Below are positions 16,378 through 24,148 of a stretch of 64,000 bases of DNA, piece after piece (the first letter of the stretch is position 1; the number at the start of each line of letters is the position of its first letter). Origin of the DNA: CAYJLF01 sp964371055 (lineage in GTDB: Bacteria; Eisenbacteria; RBG-16-71-46; CAIMUX01); contig CAYJLF010000004.1 of the NCBI GenBank assembly GCA_964371055.1, positions 186,001 through 250,000 of the forward strand, given 5' to 3'. Below the pieces are notes generated by a model. It did no database searches. It saw only the letters and a program-made list of their open reading frames with translations, and was not told the DNA's origin. The translations under genes were made by a program, and so were the position numbers.

Positions 16378-17659
16378 CGGCGTCGCCTCCCCCGCTCCGC
16401 GCCGGACCGCGGGCCCCATCCGCCACGAGGTACCCGATCGACCGCCGGCGCGGCTCGAAGATGCGCCCCGCCACCTCCCGGATCCGGGTCGGAGTGACTT
16501 CCAATTGGCGGTCCAGCCAGAGCGGGTAGTCGCGCCAGGTGGAACGGCACTCGTCTTCCCCGAGGTTCTGACCGACGTCGAACCTGCTCTCCCGGGAGAA
16601 GATGAAGTCGGCCTCGATGACCCGCCGAACCTTGGCCAACTCGGAGGCCTCGATCGCCCGCTCCGTCAGTTCGGCCAGCACTTCCTCCACCGCTCCAAGG
16701 ATTCGCGCGATCTCGACCCCGGGCCGTGCCGTCGCCCGCAGGGCGAAGGTGGATGGTTCGGCCCGCAGGGACAGCCCCCCCCCGAGCCCCACGACGAGTT
16801 CGTCGCGGTAGACGAGTCGCTGGTAGAGCCGGCTCGACCGGCCGTGCAGCAGGAGGAACTCGATCACGTTGAGCGCCGCCGCGTCCGGATCGGAAGCGGA
16901 CGGTGCGCGGTAGGCGACGATCAGACCGGGCAGTTCCACCTCCTTGTGGACCCGCACCGTTCTCTCCCCCAGTTGCTCCGGTTCGCGCACCTGGCGCGGC
17001 CGTAGCGGGGGCCCCGGTGGAATCGCGCCATAGTGGCGGGCCGCGAGGTCGATCACCTCTTCGGCCCGGGCATCCCCGACCACCACCAGCACCGCGTTGT
17101 TCGGCCGATAGAAGGTCTCGTGGTGTCGACGGGCGTCCTCGGCTTTGATCCGACCAAGGTCGTCATCCCATCCGATCACCGGCCAGCGATACGGGTGGAG
17201 GTGGAAGACGGTGGCATCGACCGCCTCCGACAGGAGACCGAACGGGGGATCGTCCACACTCTGTCGGCGCTCCTCCCGCACGACCGCGACTTCGCGGCGG
17301 AAGATCTCCTCGCTGAACGCCAGGCCCCGCATCCGGTCCGCTTCGAGTTCCATCGCGACCGACAGGCGGTCCCGGGCGCAGTTCGCGTAGAACACGGTGG
17401 CGTCCTGACCGGTCCAGGCGTTGTGGATCATGCCGTTCTGCTGCGCGATGCGATCATAGGCGCCGTCGGGGTGCCGCTCCGTCCCGCGAAACATCAGGTG
17501 CTCCAACAGGTGCGAGAGTCCGGTCAAACCGCTCCGTTCGAAGCGCGATCCGACGCGATACCAGAGCTGGTGGCTGAGGGTGGGACTGGAGTCATCCTCG
17601 ACCGACAGGACCTTGAGCCCGTTCGGCAGCACAGCTTCATGCACATCCAGGGGCAGCAC
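16367..17659 (-). CDS. M16 family zinc metallopeptidase (catalytic partner)
   Basis: 430 residues. The inverted zinc motif is intact as HLLEH (His50, Glu53, His54), with the third ligand Glu about 75 residues later (VVREERRQ, near 129). The N-terminus LPNGLKVLSVEDDSSP is the typical M16B start, and FLLLHGRSSRLYQRL is the second half-domain signature. The family degrades or processes peptides in a clamshell formed with a homologous inactive subunit, here encoded by the next gene. No signal peptide is seen on the chosen GTG start, so it may be cytoplasmic or the N-terminus may be longer; AGGTGG precedes the GTG. Substrate unknown. Confidence 0.93.
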   Translation of the reverse strand: MLPLDVHEAVLPNGLKVLSVEDDSSPTLSHQLWYRVGSRFERSGLTGLSHLLEHLMFRGTERHPDGAYDRIAQQNGMIHNAWTGQDATVFYANCARDRLSVAMELEADRMRGLAFSEEIFRREVAVVREERRQSVDDPPFGLLSEAVDATVFHLHPYRWPVIGWDDDLGRIKAEDARRHHETFYRPNNAVLVVVGDARAEEVIDLAARHYGAIPPGPPLRPRQVREPEQLGERTVRVHKEVELPGLIVAYRAPSASDPDAAALNVIEFLLLHGRSSRLYQRLVYRDELVVGLGGGLSLRAEPSTFALRATARPGVEIARILGAVEEVLAELTERAIEASELAKVRRVIEADFIFSRESRFDVGQNLGEDECRSTWRDYPLWLDRQLEVTPTRIREVAGRIFEPRRRSIGYLVADGARGPARSGGGDADGI

Positions 17660-17979
17660 GCCACCTCCCTCTCGCCTGCCAGATCGACCCGGGCGACACC
17701 GCCCCCGGCGGCTACGCTCCCGGCAGGCTAGGGTAGAGGGGGCGTGGCGACAAGCAGTTCACGACGAGGCCTCCGCTCGCGAGGGGTTCGGGCCATTCGG
17801 GCACGCTCGGAGACGGCCGCGCCGGCTCTCGGCGTGTCGACTCCGGCCCGGGTCCGGGCGATTCCTCCCCCCTCCGGAGAACCCGGCCTTGACGGAGCGG
17901 TCCCATCTCAGGGATTCTCCCTGTGCCTTCAGCTCGAATGGTTGCCGCGTCCTGCGACGCGACCGCAGAGGAGGACCGC
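17660..17979. other. 320-base intergenic region between divergent genes
   Basis: No credible coding sequence. It should hold promoters for the M16 pair (minus) and the small secreted protein (plus). The best plus-strand candidate is TTGACG at 17889 with GATTCT 18 bases on, which is weak. Inverted GC-rich segments lie near 17685-17735. Confidence 0.45.
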
Positions 17980-18723
17980 ATGCGCATGCCCTTGCCGATT
18001 CGTGGCCTGGTTCTGATCGTCGCCCTGTTGGTCGCTTGGCCGGCCGTCCGGGCCACCGCCGAGGAAACGCCTTTCCCGTGCGAACAGGCCGAGGCGAAGA
18101 TCATGCAGGCCCCGTCGAACCAGCGTGTTCCGCTGGCCGAGGGCGCCATCAAGGCGTCGTGCCGCCCGATTCCCGCCGCGATCCTGAACGTCCTGCGGAG
18201 CGGGACCTGGCCCGACGATGCTCCGATCGCCCCCCAGGGACGGATCACCCTCCTCGTCCGCGCCACCGAGGCGGCCTATGCCGAAGCGGAGACGCTGACC
18301 GTGGGGATGCTCGAGAATGGCGCGTGGCCCGAAGGGTCGCAGATCGCCTTCGACGATGGCGCGAACCTCATCCGTTCGCTCAAGCCGGTCTTGACCCGCT
18401 TCCGCGGGCGACTGCTGCTGGACGTCTACGAACAGATCCGGGTCCCTGCGGTACGCCAGGCGGTCCTCCACACCCTGCGCGGCGCCGGCTTCGAGGAGGC
18501 CCTGCTGCCGGCCCTCGACGCGGTGTACGAGGAGACCGGTCCGGTGCAGGTGAGCGGACTCACGACCATCGCCGAGGAGCCGGAGAAGGTCCCGGCGGAG
18601 GTCCACGCCCGACTGATCCGCAAGCTTCCGGAGGGACCGCTCCTCGCCTGGGCGGTCAGGCTCGCCAACAGCCACTCCTCGCCCGCGGTGCAGGCCGCCA
18701 AGAAGGAACGCGGAATCAACTGA
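17980..18723 (+). CDS. Small exported protein of unknown function
   Basis: 247 residues. The N-terminus is a classical signal peptide (RMPLPIRGLVLIVALLVAW, cleavage near VRATAE). The mature part is mostly predicted helical, with two Cys (CEQ and SCRP, about residues 33 and 61) that could form a disulfide, and several amphipathic repeats resembling HEAT-like helices (LRHTLRGAGFEEALLPAL-type spacing). No known family was recognised. ATG 17980 is preceded by GAGGAGGA; an earlier in-frame ATG at 17923 has no such signal and would bury the signal peptide. It stands alone between the M16 pair and metG. Confidence 0.72.
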   Translation: MRMPLPIRGLVLIVALLVAWPAVRATAEETPFPCEQAEAKIMQAPSNQRVPLAEGAIKASCRPIPAAILNVLRSGTWPDDAPIAPQGRITLLVRATEAAYAEAETLTVGMLENGAWPEGSQIAFDDGANLIRSLKPVLTRFRGRLLLDVYEQIRVPAVRQAVLHTLRGAGFEEALLPALDAVYEETGPVQVSGLTTIAEEPEKVPAEVHARLIRKLPEGPLLAWAVRLANSHSSPAVQAAKKERGIN

Positions 18724-18774
18724 TCGGATCGCGATCGGGCCTCTACGGGTCCGTTCTTCCACCTGCCTGAGCGC

Positions 18775-18804
18775 TTGTATACGCTCGTGCCGATCCGGCA
18801 TACT
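18775..18804 (+). promoter_or_regulatory. Possible sigma-70-like promoter upstream of metG
   Basis: TTGTAT (18775-18780) and CATACT (18799-18804), 18 bases apart, about 130 bases upstream of the metG start. The leader shows no T-box or other structure I can identify. Confidence 0.35.
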
Positions 18805-18934
18805 GCACGAATCGTGCCCGACCCGAGACCGGCGGTCCGCCGGCCGGGGAGACGAATCGCCGCAGGAGCCCGGCTGCGTTCGTCTTCGCCCGCAGAGGGC
18901 GCCGCGCGCCGGCCGGCTCCGGTCCAGGAAGAGG

Positions 18935-20530
18935 ATGAGCGCGCGTCGTTTCTACATCACGACCCCGATCTACTACGTCAACGACGAGCCGCACATCGGG
19001 CATGCCTACACGACGGTGCTCGCCGACGTCCTGGCGCGCTACCACCGCCTGCGCGGGGACGCGACCCACTTTCTGACCGGCACGGACGAGCATGGGCAGA
19101 AGATCCTCGAAGCCGCCTCGAAAAGCGGGATCACGCCGCAGGAGCACTGCGACCGCCTGTCCGCACGCTTCCTCCAGGTCTGGCGGTCGCTGGAGATCTC
19201 CCACGACGATTTCATCCGGACGACCGAACCCCGCCACATCCGCGTCGTCGAGCGCCTCCTCGGACAGCTCCAGGCGGCCGGTGAGATCTACGAGGACACC
19301 TACGAGGGACTCTACTGCGTCTCGGATGAACGTTTCTGGACCGAGAAGGACGTGGTGGACGGCAAGTGCCCCGACTGTGGCAAGCCGGTCACGCCGCTGA
19401 CCGAGAAGAACTACTTCTTCCGGATGAGTCGCCACCAGGAGTGGCTGGTCCGTCATCTCGAGGAGCACCCGGAGTTCGTCCAGCCCGACATGCGGCGGAA
19501 CGAGGTGCTCGGCTTCCTGCGCAAGCCCCTCGGAGACCTCTGCATCTCGAGGCCGGTCAGCCGCCTGAAGTGGGGCATTCCGATCCCCTTCGACCGCGAC
19601 TACGTGACCTACGTCTGGTTCGACGCCCTCACCAACTACCTGAGCGCCGTCGAGGGGCGCACCGACGGACCCGAAGGCGGGTGGTGGCCGGCCGACGTGC
19701 ATCTGATCGGCAAGGACATCCTTACGACGCATGCCGTCTACTGGAGCTGCATGCTGCACGCCTGCGGCCTGCCACTCCCTCGCACGATCCTGGCCCACGG
19801 CTGGTGGTTGATGGGCGACGCCAAGATGGCCAAGTCGGTCGGCAACGTCGTCCGGCCCCTCGATCTGAAGGAGATCTACGGCGTCGACGCGTTTCGCTAC
19901 TTCCTGATGCGCGACATGGTGGTCGGACAGGACAGCAGTTTCAGCGAGGCGGCCATGATCGGGCGGATCAACTCCGACCTGGCCAACGATCTCGGCAACG
20001 GCCTGAACCGCGTCGAGCGGATGATCCACACCTACAGCGGCGACCGGATTCCGGAGGCGGGGACGGCGGGCGAACCGGAATCGCAGCTGCGCGAACGGGC
20101 CGAGCAGACGGCGGAGCACGTCTCTGCGGCGATGGAAGAGTTCCGGATCCACGCTGCGATCGAGGAGACCATGGAGCTCTCTCGCGCCGTCAATCGCTAC
20201 CTCGAAGTCAAAGCGCCCTGGAAAGCGGTCAAGACGGAGGGGCCGGCCGCCGTCGGCGGGACGCTGGCCACCGCGGCCGAGGCGATCCGCCTGGCGGTCA
20301 CACTCTTGAGTCCGATCATTCCGGGAAAGGCGGGCGAGGCGCTCTACCGCCTGGGAGTGATCGCGGATCCGCGGGCGCTCCTGGAGCACGCCGGCGACCC
20401 CGCATGGCTGCGCTGGGGAGTCCTCCAGGCGGGCACGGCCATCCGCCCCGGAGGGCCGCTCTTCCCGCGGATCGAGGCTACCCCGCCCCCCCCGGAGGGC
20501 GAGAGCCCCGGGAACGGGGCCGGATCATGA
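18935..20530 (+). CDS. metG: Methionyl-tRNA synthetase
   Basis: 531 residues; charges tRNA-Met with methionine. The class I signature HIGH is exact (His20-His23 in EPHIGHAYTTV), the second motif is KMAKS (near residue 297) in place of KMSKS, and the connective-peptide knuckle has three Cys (LYCVSDERF, KCPDCGK), close to the Thermus-type one-zinc enzyme. Strong blocks include FFRMSRHQEWL, WGIPIPFD, YVWFDALTNYLS and IGKDILTTHAVYW. There is no C-terminal EMAP/Trbp111-like tRNA-binding domain, so this is the short monomeric form. It begins a plus-strand run with the four membrane-cluster genes, the first starting 111 bases after its stop. Confidence 0.97.
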   Translation: MSARRFYITTPIYYVNDEPHIGHAYTTVLADVLARYHRLRGDATHFLTGTDEHGQKILEAASKSGITPQEHCDRLSARFLQVWRSLEISHDDFIRTTEPRHIRVVERLLGQLQAAGEIYEDTYEGLYCVSDERFWTEKDVVDGKCPDCGKPVTPLTEKNYFFRMSRHQEWLVRHLEEHPEFVQPDMRRNEVLGFLRKPLGDLCISRPVSRLKWGIPIPFDRDYVTYVWFDALTNYLSAVEGRTDGPEGGWWPADVHLIGKDILTTHAVYWSCMLHACGLPLPRTILAHGWWLMGDAKMAKSVGNVVRPLDLKEIYGVDAFRYFLMRDMVVGQDSSFSEAAMIGRINSDLANDLGNGLNRVERMIHTYSGDRIPEAGTAGEPESQLRERAEQTAEHVSAAMEEFRIHAAIEETMELSRAVNRYLEVKAPWKAVKTEGPAAVGGTLATAAEAIRLAVTLLSPIIPGKAGEALYRLGVIADPRALLEHAGDPAWLRWGVLQAGTAIRPGGPLFPRIEATPPPPEGESPGNGAGS

Positions 20531-20641
20531 GCACCCGAGCCGGATCGAGCGGCTCTTCGACCGCGCGGCCGTCCGTCACCGCGGCCGGAACCGCGCGAGC
20601 GGCTCCGCTCTCATTTCCACCCCTACTCCAGGGAGACAGCT

Positions 20642-21427
20642 GTGGAATCCACCGGGCTCTTTGATACCAACCGCGTCAACGCGCTGGTCCTCTTCATCGT
20701 CTTCTGCGGGTTCGTCCTCTGGTACATCCGGACGGCCAAGCGCCGGCCCGACCTCTTCATCCGGCGCATCGCGGGTTTGAACGCGATCGACGAGGCGGTG
20801 GGGCGCGCGACCGAACTGGGCCGCAAGGTCCTTTACGTCCCCGGAATCATGTCGATCGATGAGAACCAGACGATCGCCAGCCTGGCGGTGCTGCAGCATG
20901 TGGCGCGCATGACCGCGAGGTACAACGCCGAGCTCGACGTGCCGAACAAGGACCCGCTGACCTTCGCCGCCGCCCGCGAAACGGTGAGGGAAGCCTACCT
21001 GCAGGAGGGGCGGCCCGACCTCTACAACGAGTCGATCGTCCACTACGTCACCTACGATCAGTTCGCCTACACGGCTTCGGTCTCGGGGACGATGGTCCGC
21101 GAACGCCCGGCGGCCAACTTCCTGATCGGTTCGTTCTACGCGGAATCGCTTCTCCTGGCCGAGACCGGGCAGGCGTGCGGCGCCATCCAGATCGCGGGCA
21201 CGGCCGAGATCGCGCAGCTGCCGTTCTTCGTCTGCGCCTGCGACTACACTCTGATCGGGGAGGAACTTTACGCCGCCGGCGCCTATCTCTCGCGGGATCC
21301 CGCCATGCTCGGCTGCATCAAGGGGCAGGACTTCACCAAGGCGCTGGTGGGCCTCTGCATCGTCATCGGCGCGATCGGGGCGACGCTGGGCCGTTTCGAC
21401 CTGGCCGCCTGGTTCCAGGCCCGCTGA
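20642..21427 (+). CDS. DUF6754-like membrane-associated protein, first gene of a four-gene cassette
   Basis: 261 residues, GTG start preceded by CAGGGAG. One N-terminal membrane segment (NALVLFIVFCGFVLWYI, residues ~11-28) and one at the C-terminus (ALVGLCIVIGAIGATLG, ~235-251) bracket a ~200-residue soluble domain. That domain carries GRKVLYVPGIMSIDENQTIAS, VHYVTYDQFAYTASVSG and QIAGTAEIAQLPFF, which match my memory of the DUF6754 family found in several candidate phyla. No catalytic motif is obvious. The order and tight spacing with three further membrane genes suggest a complex. A role in transport or envelope biology is only a guess. Confidence 0.75.
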   Translation: MESTGLFDTNRVNALVLFIVFCGFVLWYIRTAKRRPDLFIRRIAGLNAIDEAVGRATELGRKVLYVPGIMSIDENQTIASLAVLQHVARMTARYNAELDVPNKDPLTFAAARETVREAYLQEGRPDLYNESIVHYVTYDQFAYTASVSGTMVRERPAANFLIGSFYAESLLLAETGQACGAIQIAGTAEIAQLPFFVCACDYTLIGEELYAAGAYLSRDPAMLGCIKGQDFTKALVGLCIVIGAIGATLGRFDLAAWFQAR

Positions 21428-21481
21428 CGCGCCATGGCCGGACTTCCGCCCGGATCCTGAAACGATCGAGGAGAACGCATC

Positions 21482-22183
21482 ATGTTCCTTCGCCTGCAGC
21501 TCCCTCTGGTCCTGACCTTCCTCGCCGGGATGATCCCGATCGTCGCTTTCTTCTTCACGGAAAGCGCCACGCTCGTCAAGGTCCCGGCCGACCGGCTGGA
21601 GAAGTGGCTGGTCATCGTGGCCGGCTTCGCCCTCCTCCTCGGCGTGGTCAACGTCATCCAGGGGAACGTGAAGAAGATCGAACGGAAGGCCAAGGGGTGG
21701 CCCTATGCCGTGGCGCTCCTGGCGGGGCTTCTGATCCCGGGAATCTTCGGCATTCTCTCCGCCTTCTCGGTCGGGCCCTTCACCGGGATCGGTCCCCAGC
21801 CGGACGGCACCCCCACCCCGTTCAACTACATCACGCGTTACGTCTTCGAGCCGCTGCAGGCGACGATGTTCAGCCTGCTGGCCTTCTACGTCGCCTCGGC
21901 CGCCTTCCGCGCCTTCCGCGTCCGCAACCTCGAGGCGACGATCCTTCTGGTCTCGGCGGTGGTCGTGATGCTGGGGCGCATCCCGCTGGGCGACGTGATC
22001 TTCTCCGCCTTCCCCGGAGGGGAGACCTGGCTGGGGCGCTTCACGGAGTGGATGATGAACGGCCCAAACGCCGCCGCCCAGCGCGGGATCATCATCGGAG
22101 CCGCCCTCGGCGCGGCCTCCCTCTCCCTCCGGGTCATTCTCGGGATCGAACGGTCGTACCTCGGTCTCGAAAAGAGCGAGTAG
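21482..22183 (+). CDS. Polytopic membrane protein of the four-gene cassette
   Basis: 233 residues with about six predicted membrane helices: QLPLVLTFLAGMIPIVAFFF, LVIVAGFALLLGVVNV, YAVALLAGLLIPGIFGIL, MFSLLAFYVASAAFRAF, ATILLVSAVVVMLG and GIIIGAALGAASLSL. Between helices three and four lies a short loop with Pro/Gly (GPQPDGTPTPFN). It resembles no transporter family that I can name. GAGGAGAAC precedes the ATG, 54 bases after the previous stop, and its own stop is ten bases before the next start. Topology fits a membrane subunit partnering the DUF6754-like and periplasmic-domain proteins on either side. Confidence 0.75.
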   Translation: MFLRLQLPLVLTFLAGMIPIVAFFFTESATLVKVPADRLEKWLVIVAGFALLLGVVNVIQGNVKKIERKAKGWPYAVALLAGLLIPGIFGILSAFSVGPFTGIGPQPDGTPTPFNYITRYVFEPLQATMFSLLAFYVASAAFRAFRVRNLEATILLVSAVVVMLGRIPLGDVIFSAFPGGETWLGRFTEWMMNGPNAAAQRGIIIGAALGAASLSLRVILGIERSYLGLEKSE

Positions 22184-22193
22184 GAGGCACCAC

Positions 22194-23084
22194 ATGAGCC
22201 GCACGCCCGAACCGAGGAGTCTCGCCACCCGCCTCCAGGCGCTCGACCGCCGCTGGATCTTCCTCCTGGTCGGCATCGGAACGGTCCTGCCGATCATCTT
22301 TCCCATCGGCTTCCCGGTCACGATCACGCCGCCGGTGCGGAGCCTCTTCGATCGGATCGAGACCTTGGGCCCGGAAGATGTCGTCATGGTCTCGTTCGAC
22401 TACGGGCCGACGACCAAGCCGGAGAACTCCCCCATGGCGCTGGCGGTGCTGCGGCACAGCCTGCACCGCGGCGTGAAGGTCGTGATCCTCGCCCTCTACC
22501 CGATCGGCGGCGGGGCGATGGCGTCCGAGGTGGGCAACCAGGTCGCCTCCGAGTTTCCCCATCTCGTCTACGGGTTCGACTGGGTCAACCTCGGCTACAA
22601 GGACGGCGGACAGGCCCTGATGAAGCAGATGGGCCAGGACATCCACGGGGTCTTCCCCACCGATGCCCGCGGTGTTCCGCTGGCGGAACTGCCGCTCATG
22701 CGGCAGGTCAACTCCTATGCCGACGTCGACCTCGTCGTCAGCTTCGCCACCGGGATCATCGGGGAGTGGTGGGCCAACCTCATCAACGCGCAATTCAAGA
22801 CTCCGGTGGCGGTCGGCTGCACGGCCGTTTCCGCGCCGAAGTACTACGCCTATCTCGACAGCGGGCAGATGATCGGGCTTCTGGGCGGACTCAAGGGGGC
22901 CTCCGAGTATGAACGGCTCCTGCTCGATCGCTATCCCGAAACCCGCGAAGCCTACGCCAATCCGATTCTTTTCAACGCCATCCGGGGGATGGACGTGCAG
23001 ACGATCATCCACGCGGTGATCATCCTCTTCATCGTCCTCGGCAATGCGGCCTTCTTCATCGGCCGCTCGCGCACCAATTCCTGA
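22194..23084 (+). CDS. Membrane-anchored protein with large extracytoplasmic or cytoplasmic domain, cassette gene 3
   Basis: 296 residues. One helix near the N-terminus (RWIFLLVGIGTVLPIIF, ~19-35) and one near the C-terminus (IIHAVIILFIVLGNAAFFIG, ~268-287) flank a ~220-residue alpha/beta domain. That domain has DVVMVSFDYGPTTKPEN, ALAVLRHSLHRGVKVVILAL and DLVVSFATGIIGEWW, a pattern of alternating hydrophobic strands and helices reminiscent of a Rossmann-like or substrate-binding fold. The flanking-helix design copies that of the first cassette protein. No known family was recognised. GGAGGCACCAC precedes the ATG; the next gene starts 24 bases after the stop. Confidence 0.75.
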   Translation: MSRTPEPRSLATRLQALDRRWIFLLVGIGTVLPIIFPIGFPVTITPPVRSLFDRIETLGPEDVVMVSFDYGPTTKPENSPMALAVLRHSLHRGVKVVILALYPIGGGAMASEVGNQVASEFPHLVYGFDWVNLGYKDGGQALMKQMGQDIHGVFPTDARGVPLAELPLMRQVNSYADVDLVVSFATGIIGEWWANLINAQFKTPVAVGCTAVSAPKYYAYLDSGQMIGLLGGLKGASEYERLLLDRYPETREAYANPILFNAIRGMDVQTIIHAVIILFIVLGNAAFFIGRSRTNS

Positions 23085-23108
23085 CGGCGCGGACCAGGAG
23101 ATACCGAC

Positions 23109-23774
23109 ATGTCGACACCTGAGATCATCGGAACCTGGATCGCCGCGTTCCTCACCCTCTGCATCTTCAGCTTCCTCTACCGGGACAATCCGTTCTTCCG
23201 GTTCGCCGAGGCGCTTTTCGCCGGAGTCTCCCTCGGCTACTACATCGGGCAGACCGCTGACCAGACGCTGAAACCGAACCTGGTGCTGCCGCTCGTCCAG
23301 GACTTCGGCTCGAACTGGAACCTCCTCTTCGCCGCGCTCATCGGCGTAAACCTCTACAACCGCTACATCCCGCCGGTCGCCTGGCTGGCGCGCTACTCGC
23401 TGGCGATCTACGTCGGCTACTACACCGGCATCAACATGGTGCAGAAGCTGCAGGGCGAGGTGCTGCCGCAGGCCGGCGCGACGATGGTAAACCTCTCCTT
23501 CCGTGGAGCCGACGGCGGCTTCAGCTGGAGCTCGGGATTCAACGCGCTCGTGATGTTGGTCGGGGTGCTCTCGGTCCTGGTCTACTTCTTCTTCTCGGTC
23601 GAGCACAAGGGCGCGGCCGGCAAGGTCAGCCGGGTCGGCATCTGGTTTTTGATGCTCGGATTCGGAGCCGCGTTCGGCTACACCGTGATGGGGCGCGTCT
23701 CGCTCCTCATCGGACGGATGAACTTCCTCGTCACCGACTGGATCGGCGGGACCCTGCGCGCCTTCGGCGGTTGA
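23109..23774 (+). CDS. Polytopic membrane protein, cassette gene 4
   Basis: 221 residues with about six membrane helices, including IIGTWIAAFLTLCIFSFLY, FFRFAEALFAGVSLGYYI, LLFAALIGVNLYNRYI, YSLAIYVGYYTGINMV, ALVMLVGVLSVLVYFFF and GIWFLMLGFGAAFGYTVMG. The loops are short, except for ~35 residues after the fourth helix (GEVLPQAGATMVNLSF). Similar in size and topology to the second cassette protein, suggesting two multi-spanning subunits and two single-domain partners. AGGAGATACCGAC precedes the ATG. No transporter signature or charged intramembrane motif identifies a cargo. Confidence 0.75.
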   Translation: MSTPEIIGTWIAAFLTLCIFSFLYRDNPFFRFAEALFAGVSLGYYIGQTADQTLKPNLVLPLVQDFGSNWNLLFAALIGVNLYNRYIPPVAWLARYSLAIYVGYYTGINMVQKLQGEVLPQAGATMVNLSFRGADGGFSWSSGFNALVMLVGVLSVLVYFFFSVEHKGAAGKVSRVGIWFLMLGFGAAFGYTVMGRVSLLIGRMNFLVTDWIGGTLRAFGG

Positions 23775-23794
23775 GCGGATCGCGCCGCCGGGGC

Positions 23795-24148
23795 CTACCG
23801 GGGCGCGGAAAGCCTCAGTCCCAGGTACGCGACCGCGAGGAAGAGGAGCCGCCCGAGTGGTAGCCACGGCGGCGCGCTCTCGCGCGAGACCGCCCCACCG
23901 ACCACGACCAGTCCCACCGCCAGCGTCAGGAGCAGCGAACCGGGCGTGCCCGGCCGCTGCGGCCGCAGGAAACGCAGGCCGGCCATGACGACCAGAAAGA
24001 CGTGCGTCAGGGCAAAGAGCGCGAAGCGCGAAGCCGGCAGTCCGGCCGAGTCGGACGACGCGCCGGCCGCCGCGAGCGCGAGGACTCCGTAGGCCACGAG
24101 GACCAGGCAGATCCCCTTGTAGATCCGAGTGCGCAGAGATGTGTTCAT
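23795..24148 (-). CDS. Small membrane protein of unknown function
   Basis: 117 residues with three or four hydrophobic helices (GICLVLVAYGVLALAAAG, FALFALTHVFLVVMAGL, LLLTLAVGLVVVGG, LLFLAVAYLGLRL). Its ATG overlaps the stop of the large CPBP gene upstream by four bases (ATGA), so it is probably translated with it. It converges with the four-gene membrane cassette, leaving 20 bases. No family was recognised; it may help or regulate the CPBP protein. Confidence 0.65.
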   Translation of the reverse strand: MNTSLRTRIYKGICLVLVAYGVLALAAAGASSDSAGLPASRFALFALTHVFLVVMAGLRFLRPQRPGTPGSLLLTLAVGLVVVGGAVSRESAPPWLPLGRLLFLAVAYLGLRLSAPR

